A DNA stretch of 64,000 nucleotides from Allolobophora icterica (Eukaryota > Annelida > Clitellata > Crassiclitellata > Lumbricidae). Within the stretch, counting starts at the first letter, position 1. The number at the start of each line of letters is the position of its first letter. Of the stretch, positions 42,113 through 57,892 are shown piece after piece. The notes below the pieces were generated by a model. That model searched no databases and had not been told where the DNA came from. It was given only the letters and a program-made list of their open reading frames with translations. Where the stretch lies: NCBI GenBank assembly GCA_963556255.1, contig OY744605.1:37471608-37535607 (forward strand), written 5' to 3'. The position numbers were made by a program, and so were the translations under genes.

Positions 42113-45100
42113 AAGCCACTTAATATAACGCGCTTTACCCGGCTATCTCACAAAGGCGCTGCGTGCCTGACGTTCAGTCTATAGATATTCAAGTGCATTT
42201 AAAGAGATTTTGAAAATGTTTGCTGAACAGAGCTAAATGCAACACCACGTGTATATGGCGGAAGAATGTTCCTAGAGGAAGATCCGTGTCATGATAAGAT
42301 ACAATAGTTTTGAGTTGATATACGGGAGCGCTGTACCTGCATAAATGCATGAGTAACTGAGCACAATGATCGCTGACCTGGTTGACTTGAGACTGGAACA
42401 TGAAGCTTCCTGATGCGTGTGTGTGGTGCCGACAAAGGAGGATAAATTGAGGATAATCTTGTATTTTATTCTTTCCTATGATATTACTGGCACCTCATAT
42501 CTGTCACAACGTGTAATTATAACCTTAGTGGTTTACTGTGTTTCTATAGGTATACCTGTGGCTGGCGGGGATGATTCTGCCCTTTGGCGAGATGGGATCG
42601 ATATAATGATGCAAGTTACGGTTGTACTATGGCTTTGTGTTGTGGGGTTGGTGGGCGTGTGTTAGTAGGTGTTTGTGAGTGAGCTGCATCAGAGGGTTTG
42701 CTCGTTCGTTTTTTGTATTTGTGCGTTAATGACGCACAAGTAGTAGACCTGCTGGGCCTCTGGCGCGGCTTAAAATCCCGTAAGCTCAATAAGGCAGTGG
42801 GGCCTCTGGCGTGGCTTAAAATCCCGTAAGCCCATAGTTTGTCGGTAGCTTTGTGTTGTTTATTTTGTCGTTGTCCTGGAATGAGCCGAGGGATAAGAAA
42901 GAGGATTAGAGAAGACTAGATTAGAAGGAAGAAGAGATGGAGGTGGAATCGAGATAAACGTGGAAATACTCAGAAATGTCAACTGCACACTATTTCTCAA
43001 CCTCTCCGCAAGGGGGCCTGAGGAAGCGCCGTTAAGCTACCCCAGAGGGGTCTGGGGCGGAGCCCCGACATCAGTGGACATTTCCGCAAGGCCAAGGACC
43101 ATCTCTCAACCGTCAGGGTTCCAGACGGCTAGGTTACCTACTGTGTGGGCGTCATGCGCACCAGCGGGTTTCTGTTATACATGAACGAAGTTGATAGAAC
43201 AGTTTTGTAGACTTTTTGGTATTAAAAGTCATCAAAAGGTGACAGCATATCAGTGTGGTGAACTTGGTGAACTGTAGCCTATTTCAGACTGAACTAGGCC
43301 TACTAGTAATTGCAAATTAATTATTTATTTTCTCATTATCACATCATTTATTTTTTACGATGTTCCGGATGTTTGTTCAAGTTTTCGCAGCAAGTTAAAT
43401 CGCAGTTGTTTGGTAGACTTGTGCAATATCAGCACTGTAGTGCAATATCGATCGCTTCAATCATTCACAGAGCTATAGACGGGGTTTTTATTGCCTCAAG
43501 TTCATACAGTTCATGATGGCCTAAAGTATTATTATAATATTATACCCTCCAAGTTTACCATTTCAACTAAAGTTCCTATAACTGGCATCTTGTTATCTGC
43601 CTTGCCGTGTTTAGATTCTTTGCGAGAGTCTGCATTATGGAAATAGGCCTAGGCTATAGCCTTAATGATGTAAGTATTAGAGAAAGCACATCTACATGGA
43701 AATATTATTTTAACGGGTACATATATGGCCACTTCGTGGGCCTATATCTACCGAGTAGCGTACATTAATCAGTTATACTAACATAAAATTTCTTCCACTG
43801 AAAAGTTTGGTGACTCAAACATTTCAGTCAGCCCGGAATCCTGCTGCAGCGTCCGGGGGCCAGCCCTACCCTCGGAGATAGGGTCATTTAAGGTTACGGT
43901 TGTGGTCTCAGGTATTGAGGTTTCTCAACATTCCCGTTCGCCGAACATCGTCGTTATTTTTATTGTAAAGCATTTCATAAAAATTTCATAGTAAGCCTAA
44001 GCCTACAATTTCTCAAACTCCGTCTACTTTGCATATAGATCTACAGTATGTCTTATTATTTGTGACAGGGAAAGGCTACAATCACGCGATTGATACAAAC
44101 CAAGCTAACAGTTGTTTGGGTGAATCGCTTTAACACTTTCCTGCAACAAATTTGTCCATTGATAAAGTCATGTAGATGTTGAGAAATCTGCTACAGGTGA
44201 CAGGTCTAATATAATATTAATTCATCAATAATTGTCAGCCAGAAAATTAGCGTCGTACACGCACGACGTCACTGCTCGCCAATTTCCCAAGGTTTAGTTT
44301 TTCCTTTTCAGGTATGGGCTGACAGGCAGTGTCGTATAAGTAGGTAAAACTAGAGGGTATAAAGCATGCACTTGCACTGGTAGGCCTAAATAAATTTCAG
44401 GTATTAGAATGAAATTGTGTGTAGTTGATTTCAGCTAATCTCTCAAACATTTCTGCTGCACAAGTACACATATTGCACAATCCGGACAATGGCAACTGCA
44501 CACTTTGTGTCGGAAAACAGACTATTTCAATTATGCCTGGGTGAAATCAAGTGGATTTCACAAGGGGTCAATGAAAATAAGCCGCGAAGAAAGGAACAAC
44601 CAAGATATACATTCAGAGGATAACGGACGCATACGTAGGCCTATCTTTAGGCCAATCATGTGTCTGAAGCAAACTTTTAATGCATCGAAGTAATTCGAAT
44701 ATTTTCTGTGTCCAGTCTTTGATTGTAATTCAATTTTCAAAATATTAATGCGAGTAGGCCTACTACTATGTTCCGTGACCTAATCCCAACGGTGCCAAAG
44801 TCAAATATATACGATTGCTATAGAAAATACAAATGCTCATAACATAAAGTAGGCCTATGTAATCACTGATAACATTTATATATCCTGGATGATCTGTCAT
44901 TCAGACGAACATAATCACAGGCAGTCGAGCAGCTATGGACTCCCCCCCCCCACAGGACATCGACAGGCTGGCAGTCGGTCGAGATCCAAGTCCATTCGCA
45001 ATTAGACATCGCAGCATCCTGACTCGAAATGGAGGTCACCCTAACTGTTCGCGATCCAAGTGTCTCAGGATGTAGGCCAATGCACAACCTTTTTCCAAAG

Positions 45101-45229
45101 CCGCATAGACGATAGTCCCGTCACAAATTACAGGCGCAGTCACCTTTGATTTGATTCCATCCAAACATCGGCAGTCTCGGCATCAGACAGGCTTACATTA
45201 CTATATATCCATCAACTAGCCTCCCACAC
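42113..45229. other. Intergenic DNA, no gene seen
   Basis: No supported coding region. A 46-bp tandem duplication (GGCCTCTGGCG, then GGCTTAAAATCCCGTAAGC) lies at about 42754-42840. The rest is plain AT-rich sequence with scattered TAGGCCTA motifs. Confidence 0.55.
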
Positions 45230-45490
45230 ACATTCGGGTTGCCATCTATGAGTGCAGTGACGTAACAAACAGAAGCAGAGACAGCGTGTGCTAATTAGAG
45301 GGAAAGAGAGCAGTGACGTTAAAAACAGAGGAGACATCGGTTGCTAAGAAATAGAGTAGCAACTTAAAAACACAGGAGAGACAGCGGATGAGAGAAAGAG
45401 AGACAGACAGACAAACAGAGCAGTGACACGTAATAAACAGAAGGAGAGACAGCGGTTGATTAAGATAGAGCAGTGACGTAACAAACAAAA
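45230..45490. repeat. About 50-bp minisatellite, left block
   Basis: Units share GAGCAGTGACGTAA, AAACAGAAGGAGAGACAGCG and GATTAAGATA, with a period near 50 bp. The array starts after ACATTCGGGTTG and is followed immediately by the LINE fragment. Confidence 0.8.
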
Positions 45491-46733
45491 GGACAAGACT
45501 GTAAATATTACAGAGGCATCAGCCTGTAACAGAGCATTAACGGAAAAGTTTTAGCCAAAATGATACTAAACAGAATGAAGCAATATGTTGAAAGAGCACA
45601 TGGAGAAGAGCACGCCGGGTTCAGACTAGGAGGAAGCACAATTGATAAACTATTCATAGTGAAAAACATACTTGAGAAAAGCATAAAACACGAAAAGAAA
45701 ATGTTCATCAGCTTTATAGATTTCAAACAAGCATTCGACAGTAGGCCTATATGGCATGATGGAATGTTTAGAGAGGGCAAAACGCAGAAATGCCAGAGCA
45801 ATTGATCCGACTCTTACAAGAGATATATCGAAAATCATCAGGTGCCATTAAAGTAGATAAAAGGATCACAGAATACTTTCACACGAAAACGGGAGTACGA
45901 CAAGGATTTAGGCCTATCTTATCCCCATGCCTAATTAACCTAGTCTTAGAAACAGTAATGGCACTCAGCATTTGCACCACCAAGGCAGGATCAATCAAAT
46001 TAAATGGAAGGCTGGTGAATAATCTCCGATTTGCTGACGACATTGGCCTCCTCACTAGAAGCGGACCATAACTACAGGATATAACGACACAAATTGACGA
46101 ACCAGTAGAAGATTCGGCCTAATTAATTATCAATGCAGAGAAAACCAAAATAATGGTGATTGAAAGACCAAAGAGACTCCAATAACTGTCACTGTCCAAA
46201 GAGAAGCTATTGAGCAAGTAGAACAATTTGTCTATCTTCTTCTTCTGGTTCTTTAGAGCAATGAACAGGATATGGAGAAGCTGAGAATTGACAAAGAAAA
46301 GCAAGACAAAAATATGCGAGACGATGATACATTCAATTTTCCTAGATTGATCTGAATGTTGGACAATGCGAAAACAAGATGAGAGAATTCTTACAGCAGA
46401 AATGAGCTGGATGAAGAAGATCGCAGGGATTTCAAGACTGCAGAAAATAAGAAACGATTACATAAGACAATCATAGGTATCCAAACGACTGCTAGACAAA
46501 GTTGTTCAACGAAGACTCCGATGGTCTGGACATGTAGAGAGAATGCCAGTTGACCGAATCCAACAGTGTACTACATGCAAGATTCGAAGGAAAAAGAAGA
46601 CTATGCTGGATAGATAATATAAACGAGGACAAAACATCACTTGGACTAACACCAAGGGGGCAATGGACTTGACAAATGACTGAGGACACCGGAGGTCATC
46701 TATTCGTACCCATCGCCACTAAATGACCGGCGT
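45491..46733 (+). mobile_element. 5'-truncated LINE (RTE-like), decayed
   Basis: Plus-strand frames give successive reverse transcriptase pieces. First is KVLAKMILNRMKQYVE with EEHAGFRLGGSTID and ISFIDFKQAFDS. A piece with FHTKTGVRQGFRPILSPCLI follows, then NNLRFADDIGLLTRS with the catalytic F-A-D-D. A post-RT region with RRLRWSGHVERMPVDR comes last. This order and the GHVERM tail are typical of RTE-type endonuclease/reverse transcriptase elements. Frameshifts and stops are many. The copy is bracketed by two blocks of the same minisatellite. Confidence 0.85.
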
Positions 46734-47080
46734 CATACATTCGGGTTGTCAAATATGATGGAAGTGACGTAACAAACAGAAGCAGAGAAAGCGGTGCTAA
46801 GAGAGGGAGAGAGAGCAGTGACGAAACAAAGAGGGAGAAATATCGGGTGCCAAAGAGATAGACCAGCGACGTAAAAACATATACAGGAGAGACAGCGGAT
46901 GACAAAGAGAGAGCGGTGACGTAAAAACATACGGAGGGACAGCGGATGTCAAAGACAGAGCAGTGACGTAATAAGCAGAAGGAGAGACAGCGGTTGATTA
47001 AGATAGAGCAATGACGTAGCAACTGAAGAACAGATTGCTGGTGATAATAAGAGGGCAGTGACGTAACAAGCAGAAGGCAA
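46734..47080. repeat. About 50-bp minisatellite, right block
   Basis: Starts with ACATTCGGGTTG and CAAACAGAAGCAGAGA, like the left block at 45230, and repeats GAGCAGTGACGTAA and GGAGAGACAGCGG at a period near 50 bp. Confidence 0.8.
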
Positions 47081-47087
47081 CAAAGGG

Positions 47088-50612
<3,525 letters not shown>

Positions 50613-51388
50613 TATTACAATTAGTAACTTCTATTGCGCCGGTGTCTAATGCACAAGGCATCAACCGATGGCACACCAAAACCAAGCCGTAATCAGGTCA
50701 AAATCCAGAAGGTCAGTCCGTAAGACAGAGAGGCAGCCTATGGTGGGTAACCAATTTGAAAGAGATAAGTTTTAAGTTGAGAACGAAATGACAAAAGCGA
50801 TTGAGCAGAGCGAACACAAACAGGAAGAGAGTTCCAAAAAGTAGGTCCAGCAACCGAAAAAGCTCGTTCACCAAGAACAGTTCTGGACTTAGGTATAACC
50901 AGACAAAGATAATCAGATGACCTTGTTGAATAATGATAAGTCTGGGGAGTAAAAACTGATTTTAAGTATTGTGGCTGACCAGAATTTAAAATTTTATAAA
51001 CGATGAGCCCCGATTTGAAAATGATTCTCTGCTGAACAGGAAACCAATGCAAGGATTTAAGAACAGGGGTAATATGTTGATATTTTGATGTATTCGTTAT
51101 AGCTCTAGCTAAAGAGTTCTGCAATCTCTGCAGCTTCAGGATGTTTGCCTTATTGATACCAGTAAGAAGCGAATTACAATAATCTAAGCGACTGGAAACC
51201 AATGCATTTGCCAGAAATAACCTTGCAGACATGGGCACATAACGCCTAATTCTGCGTATATCACGAATGAACATATATGATGATTTACATATATTGTTAA
51301 CATGACCAGTGAGAGACATGGTAGAATTGAAATATAGACACACGGGTGCATAGATGCATTTCACCCATGCCCCAATATGCTGTGTCAT
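50613..51388 (-). mobile_element. 5'-truncated LINE (L2/CR1-like), minus strand
   Basis: A continuous minus-strand frame (50738-51388) reads GHVNNICKSSYMFIRDIRRI, then LANALVSSRLDYCNSLLTG. It continues LQRLQNSLARAIT and FSVAGPTFWNSLP, ending LLSFRSQLKTYLF. This is the post-catalytic part of an L2/CR1-type reverse transcriptase. The 3' end near 50613 carries a GGCGCAATAGAAGTTACT tail related to the tail at 13654. The 5' half with the catalytic aspartates is missing. Confidence 0.88.
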
Positions 51389-51566
51389 GCGTACATCATC
51401 ATCATCAGGTACGCCCCGGTCAACTAGGGACCAGAAACAATTGAAAGGGGTGTTAAAATTCTTTTCTTTCAGTTTTATTTCTGTTTCAGCTTACTTTGAA
51501 GCAAATGTAAATAATTTAAGCTTTCTATTACAGGAATTAATTTATATTTTCTACAAAAGAAACACT

Positions 51567-53454
51567 ATGAAATCTTGCATTGTTTGTCGGCAAGAAGGGA
51601 AGGATGTGAAAAGAATTGGTTTGAAAGGACTGCAATCTTTAATCCAAGCATCATACAAAAGAGGAGGTGGACTTTATGGAAAAATGAAGGGTGGTTGTTA
51701 TCTGCATGAAAATTGTCGAAAAACAATTAAGAAAACAGATGGTTAGTTCATATATGAAGCTCCAACTGTCACTTGTTCAAGAAGAAGTTTGTCGAAACTA
51801 TTCAGCTTCCAAAGTCATTGTCTAATATGTGGAAAAGGGATTGATTATGAAAAGATGAAACACTGTTCAGATCAAGATCAAGTATCAGCAGTTTCTAAAG
51901 TTGAACTCACATATGGGGAGTGTCATGCAGGAAACTGATGGAAGCTTGTAGTCTGCATGCCGACAATCTAGCTGTGGAGGTTAAAGGAAGAATAATGATG
52001 GCTCAAATTGGCCATTTATCATCATAAATGTCTGTAGCTATTCACAAACAAATTAAACATAAAGTGCAGTGAATCCAGTGAGAACTATCAATTTAAACAT
52101 AACGTGCAGTGGATCCAGTGAGAACTATGAAAATTTAAGTCTGGACAACAAAACCGCTTTCGAAAGACTTTATAATAGACTGCAGGAAGGCTCAAATATG
52201 CTCGGAGAAAACTATTTGCATACAAAATAGAACCATTGTGAACATTCCATCAACTCAAGATGTACTTGTACAACATATTACAATGCACCATTTATCAGGC
52301 TGGGTATTTTTAGTCAGACTGCCTGCATTACCAAATTCTGCTGATTGAGGATGTTGTGATTTGCATCAACCATGGTGTAGAAGTGTTAGTGATAGAGGAA
52401 CCCATAGAGTATGTGTGCCAAATGAGTTGATGTCACAGTTACACTTCACTACGCAGCCATTGCAGTCTGTCTAGCTCAGGAGCAGCAAGGAACAACTACC
52501 AGAAGACAAACTTTATTGTGCTGTTAGACTTTGCTGAGAAATTATTCCTTTATGGTTCAAGATTCAAGGGTTGTAGTTGGAGAACAGACAAGCAACACTG
52601 CACCCAATAGCAGCGTGTTGTTCTGGTGAAGGACTTCACTGTATGTCCTTATGCTTTATTAGCAACTATGTAGGGCATGATACAATGACTGTCTGTCTTT
52701 CAAAAGCATTCAGCACATCCTAATCCTATTGCCAGGAGTAAGGCATGCTTCAATGAAGGTGCTGCATACCAGTATAAAAATTAAAATCATGATGTACAAC
52801 ACAAAGAAGACTGGATTACATGGCACTGCATATCGCATGATATCTACAATTTCTGCTGCTTCAACCAATGTTAAAGTACCGGTAAATGAAACATTTGAAT
52901 CTTTAATGCTGGAAAATCTACAGAACGGATTATACATCGCAGCTGGATATGACCAAGACGGTGTCACGACAATTCGTCTACAGACTATTCGTCTACAGAC
53001 ATTTTGTCTACAACTGATCCAGCTTCTAGTTTGAGGTATATTTTCATCGTTAATCCAGCTTTCAGTCTTTTTTACATTTTCATCGCTGAAAGTTGGATCA
53101 GCGATGAAAATATACCTCAAACTAGAAGCTGGATAAGTTGTAGACGAAATGTCGTAGACGAAAAGTCTGTAGACGAGTTGTCGCGGAACCAACCAAGACT
53201 GGTACTTATGCTGCATTCTATCGAAAATGATGATGCTTTGGCAAATTTCATCAGGTGAAGGTCCTGTAAAGTCATATTCATGGCCAAGACGCTGGGATGG
53301 ATGCTGGATTCCAGTTAACCATCTCCTTTTACCATTGAGGACTTTTGTCAGTAGTACTGGGATTCAGTATAAACTTGACGAGACAATTAACGGCAGACTG
53401 GAAACTCTTCAGAGAGAAACATTATTTATAATTGACATTACTTTACCACAGTAA
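51567..53454 (+). pseudogene. Eroded ORF with zinc-binding N-terminus, unclassified, split by a MITE
   Basis: Plus-strand pieces appear to belong to one intronless coding unit. The first begins MKSCIVCRQEGKDVKR (C-x2-C) and continues to GGCYLHENCRK (C-x3-H-x2-C), a possible zinc site. Stops follow. A late piece (about 52880-52959) reads MLENLQNGLYIAAGYDQD. It resumes after the MITE with NDDALANFI, then SWPRRWDGCWIPVNHLL. A pattern of WP then C-W-x-P near the end resembles repeated uncharacterised proteins common in invertebrate genomes, probably linked to mobile elements. That link is from memory of pattern and is not certain. Confidence 0.45.
52960..53191. mobile_element. Foldback MITE with TCGTCTAC repeats and 8-bp target duplication
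   Basis: The 232-bp segment is nearly all inverted repeat. Arms of about 83 bp carry ACGACAATTCGTCTACAGAC and its complement, with further TCGTCTAC or TTGTCTAC copies and GATCCAGCTTCTAG. The flanks ACCAAGAC (52952-52959) and ACCAAGAC (53192-53199) are identical. The element interrupts the eroded ORF at its GYDQD codons. Confidence 0.8.
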
Positions 53455-53734
53455 AATATTAGTATGCTAGCATGTATTTCTTTAATTGAGCATTCTGTGC
53501 TTACATTTTAGTAAAATTAATTGTATAGCCTAAAATTGTAAATTAAAGCAATTGATTATAAATCAGACAACAGTTTAGTAATGGAGACTGCAATAGATTA
53601 ATGGATGTTAGTATAAAGTATTCATGTAAAAACAGTTTCAGTGGCTAAAATAGTTAATAAAATTTATGTTTTTATAGAGCATTTGACAGAAAGTTTGTCA
53701 TTTTTATCAGGTAATGTGAATTTATGTGCTTGAG

Positions 53735-54680
53735 GTCATACATTGTGAGGGATGTTGCGATCAGCTGGAAAATAATGTTGCAGAACATGGCCAGGGCCTG
53801 TTATAGCTGCCTTGAGGTGGAACTCGAGCACATTACTGCCTGGGCTCACAGCTGTAACCTAGGTCTTAATATGAGCAAGTCCAGTGAAATAATATTCACA
53901 CTCCCTCGAAGAACTATTGGTACGCCCCAACCTCCCATTCTAGATTGTATCGCTAGGGTGCATACTCTTAATATTCTAGGTGTCGAGCTTAATGTGAAAT
54001 TTGGGTTCTCTAGCCACATCAAACACCAACACAGTCCTACGCTCTTCAGGTTTTGAAGTCGCATGGGCTTTCGGGGAACTTTTATTTGATGTGGTACGTG
54101 CCACTACAGTTGAGAGGATGCTTTTACCTTTGTGGTGGGGTTTTGCAAATGGGCAGGTGCGGGCCCTGGAGGGAATAATCCAGAGGTTGTGTGCTATGGG
54201 TACTTAACTTCATGGCAAACATGTACAATTGGGGTGCCTAACCCTAACCCTGAATATTAAAATCCAGCTTCCACTCGCAGATATAGCTCTTTAGTCGCAC
54301 AAATACCTAGGCTACACTGACCCCAAGCCCTAATCGATCCTCACGACGCTTACCCTGACCCTAATCGACCATCACGATGCAAAGACACCCATAGGCACCC
54401 CGATTGTACATGTTTGCCTAAATAACTACGCTGGCTACCTTCGTAATCGTAATCTTCAAACTACTAAAGCGCCACTCGAAGGCCATGCGCAAGGCACGTG
54501 AAATCGCTACGTCAAATCCAATGTTACTCCCCTCTTCTATCCTCCTTATGTCTCAATTGATTCGTAGTAACTTCGCTATATATTTCGTTACATTGATTGT
54601 TCGATTGTAATATGTTTACCATTACAGCGCTGTGCGTTTGCTAGTGCTTCTTAACAGAGAATATACTTACTTACTTCATC
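53735..54680 (+). mobile_element. LINE fragment with nested MITE
   Basis: Plus-strand frames read LEVELEHITAWAHSCNLGLN, then MSKSSEIIF and HTLNILGVELN, the thumb region of a non-LTR reverse transcriptase. In another frame YALQVLKSHGLSG follows. The piece ends near 54205. A MITE occupies 54211-54418. The 3' part resumes after it and ends with ACAGCGCTGTGCGTTTGC and a CTTA tail at about 54615-54675. No catalytic YADD/FADD is left. Confidence 0.7.
54211..54418. mobile_element. Small MITE with 26-bp inverted ends
   Basis: The left end GGCAAACATGTACAATTGGG and the right end (reverse complement GGCAAACATGTACAATCGGG) both continue GTGCCT. The 208-bp element contains two CCCTAA units, which are too few to be telomeric. 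A target duplication was not resolved. Confidence 0.75.
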
Positions 54681-55035
54681 AGCCTGTCTTGATCAACAAG
54701 CTTCGAAACGGTGTTTATAAGCATCACAATCTAACACGATTTTAACATATTTCCCCAAGTTCGAATTTATTAGGGTTTTCACTGTAGGTTAGGAAGGTGT
54801 TTCCGAACAATATTCTACAAAAAAGGTTTTTCATAGTAAACAGTTGGGTTGATGTTCATTTTCAACGATTTTTGACTGGCCTATAGTAAAAAATATTTCG
54901 TCTAAAATAACTAAATTACAGCGCACTTTTGCATTACTAAAACAATTTTATTTCAATGGAAACTTTCGTCAGCTTAATATTAATTTTATGTAACGTTGGT
55001 TTATTTTGCTGCAAATGCTAAACTAATATGCATTT

Positions 55036-55230
55036 ACCCAAGGGCGTAACTTTGGTCTAAAAAGTGGAGGGTACCAATTTCTTACATACACGAAGCAAGG
55101 CTGAGACTGCGATCTCTTGGAAGGCACAATAACAAAATATTGATTGGCATTGTTCAAAAGTGGTGGGTACGGTACCCCAGTCCAAAAGTGAGGGGTACAG
55201 GTACCCCTCGCACCTCCACAAATTACGCCT
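55036..55230. mobile_element. MITE with 8-bp target duplication ATGCATTT
   Basis: Flanked by ATGCATTT at 55028-55035 and 55231-55238. The ends are partly inverted: AGGGCGTAAC on the left, and AGGCGTAATT in reverse complement on the right. Subterminal GTGGAGGGTACC-type sequence occurs on both sides. The style recalls the CATAGGCG family, but the ends differ. Confidence 0.65.
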
Positions 55231-55499
55231 ATGCATTTGATAGATATTGTATAGCCTGAAAAAGTTTGAGAAACGCTGCTGTAGAATCGCACCCTGTATA
55301 TAAGCCATGACTTTTGCTCTATGACTGACAGCCGATATGTCGTTCGATTAGTTCTGGATCGATCGCTTTATTGATGAATCCATCCAAGTAGACATGAGCT
55401 GCTGCTGCTGACAATCGTTGGTCGTGGTCGCATCAGCGGTTATTTGTGGCCCGATGTTGATTGGGCAAATTTAGTCTCGCTTGGTCAAGCAGAAAGCAT

Positions 55500-55500
55500 C

Positions 55501-55543
<43 letters not shown>

Positions 55544-55590
55544 AACGACGACGATGATGATGATGATGATGATGATGATGATAACGACGA
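55500..55590. repeat. (GAT)n microsatellite
   Basis: Two blocks of GAT repeats with GATAACGAC interruptions. Poly-D and poly-M frames across it are not genes. Confidence 0.95.
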
Positions 55591-55849
55591 TGATGATACA
55601 GGCAATCTATGTCATGACCAGGGTCTCTCCCAAAATGCACGCAATCGATCTGCGAGAATGTGAAGATGTGGTTTAGAAGCGGAACACAGATGATCAACTG
55701 TGACTTGAATCTGGATAGGCCTACGATGGACTGAAGAGGATTCTGCTTTTATATTCCATAATTAGCATTCAGCGATTTCAGATATCAACTTTTTGTATCA
55801 ATTCATTGATCAACTTATCGATCAGTCCATGTCGCACAATTTTATATGT

Positions 55850-55886
55850 GTATATATGTATATATATATAATTATATATATATATA

Positions 55887-55928
<42 letters not shown>

Positions 55929-55930
55929 GA
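55850..55930. repeat. (AT)n microsatellite with AATTAT interruptions
   Basis: AT-rich dinucleotide tract followed by a short GA run. Confidence 0.9.
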
Positions 55931-56176
55931 GAGAGAGAGATTTGTCACAGATTTACTCAAACGGATTTATTAATCTAGCCATCGATCCAGAACCAATCGA
56001 ACGACACAATGGCTGATCAACGGATCGATAGATCTATCGATCGATCTATCCTATAGTCTATACATTCATGCATTCATAATTCATTCCTTAATTCTGACTG
56101 AAGTGGAACAGATTTCCCTCAAAGCTAAATCTGCACTGATTGACTGGAGTTCTAATGATTGGTTTCATCGCCGAGA

Positions 56177-56440
<264 letters not shown>

Positions 56441-57780
56441 ATCGATGCCTCGAACGTCGCCTCTCCTCCTTCATCCCATCGTCATCATCAGCTGCTCTAA
56501 AATCATCACTCGGCTTCGCGACCCTCGCTGGTCCTAGCTCAGCAGCAGCAGCAGCCCTTGTCAGTAGCTGCTGCAGCACCAGGCCTACACGTTGGAGCCA
56601 GGCAAAGAATGACGTCGACCGAGCCTAGTTATCGTCGGTCGCTTGGGGCGCCACACACTGTTTGGGCCTAGTATTTACGCACGCACGCATGCACGCACAC
56701 ACCCACATGGAGGCCTCATGGATCGAATTAATCCAGGACGATGGAATAACAGACGTAAGCGCTGGAAATAGACAATTGCATCGGTTGGAGTCGAGGTTCA
56801 ATGGTGCTGGAGTTACGGCCAGTGATACAGGTACAGAAGCCGCAAATGTCGATGCCCCTTACTTCTTACTCCACGCGGTGTGATTTTAAACGTGCTTCAG
56901 GCGCACACCTACCTTTACGCACGAAATGATTACAGTCGTATGCGGAAGAGGTTTCAATGGAAGCGGGAAGCGGAGCATATATGCGTGCTTGTCTGGTTCT
57001 CTCTCTGTCTGTGCCTGTGCCCGAGTGTTACTGCCACCTTTCATCGCCTAATGGAAGCGGGCTAATGGCATTGGTAACGTAGAAACGAATGCTTTCTCAC
57101 GCTTAGAGCGGAGCCAACAGCACGCGCGCATTCAGCTCGGCAGGCCACTCCTCCCCTGTCCTCCCCATCCTTCTCGGGATTCTATCCAGTCATTCCCAGG
57201 GTTCGCCAGCTTCGACCCTAGGAGGAGGTTTCGACCAAGACGCTTCTCGAAGTGCCGTGTTCTCGATCAGGAGTGCATATACATGGAAACAGTGCAGATT
57301 CTGAAGCGAGACGATAGGAATTTTTTGAGAAAAACTGTTCTCTGGTGTTGACGAAGTGAATGAAGGCAAAGTTATTTTGCAAACGTTCACCGGTTGACTT
57401 ACTACACACCTGGATTATCATGACGACAGCTGGCTACAACTCGCCTGTGTAATTCCTCCTCCTTCTGCAACTACGAAGAATATCGCCTGTCTTATATTAT
57501 AGGTCACAGAGCAGATTTCCATTCCCATTTCGTTTATAATACATATGAACAACTAATATAATTATATATGATACATGTAGGTCTTTGTGGATGTTCAGCT
57601 ATACAGTGGCGGAATTAAAAGTATCGTAGGGCGATCGTAATATTTAAGTATTGCATTTAACTTACAGTTCGTTCAAGTGCAGACAGTTAAGGCCAATACT
57701 CGGCAGCTGAGAAGCCGAGAAGCAGGTGGTCTGAGTTTAACTGAAGAAGAACGAAAGAACGGCTGCTCTGCATTAGTCGG
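56441..57780. other. Upstream region of the lectin gene model
   Basis: A CAG/CTG-rich patch lies at about 56535-56580. No coding frame with a recognisable domain. If the lectin model is right, its promoter lies in the last part of this stretch, but no core element stands out. Confidence 0.4.
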
Positions 57781-57892
57781 ATGTCAGAAGCGACGATGAA
57801 ATTATGCTACAGTTCGATGGTTTCTCCAGTTGGTGTCTTGGTCGCCATCTTCCTATCTTCGGTCGTTCAAACGGATTCGACCAAATCAGGAA
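57781..57892 (+). CDS. Candidate lectin exon 1 (signal peptide)
   Basis: The frame starts MSEATMKLCYSSMVS. From the second methionine it gives a lysine and a hydrophobic core (GVLVAIFLSSVVQ) typical of a signal peptide, followed by TDSTKSG. A donor (A|GTATGC) at 57893 leaves phase 1, matching the lectin exon. The frame ends 60 codons on if not spliced. Confidence 0.45.

Noticed and set aside
54237..54370. Telomeric repeats (CCCTAA)
   Set aside because: Only two adjacent units and two isolated CCCTAA strings inside a MITE. Not an array.
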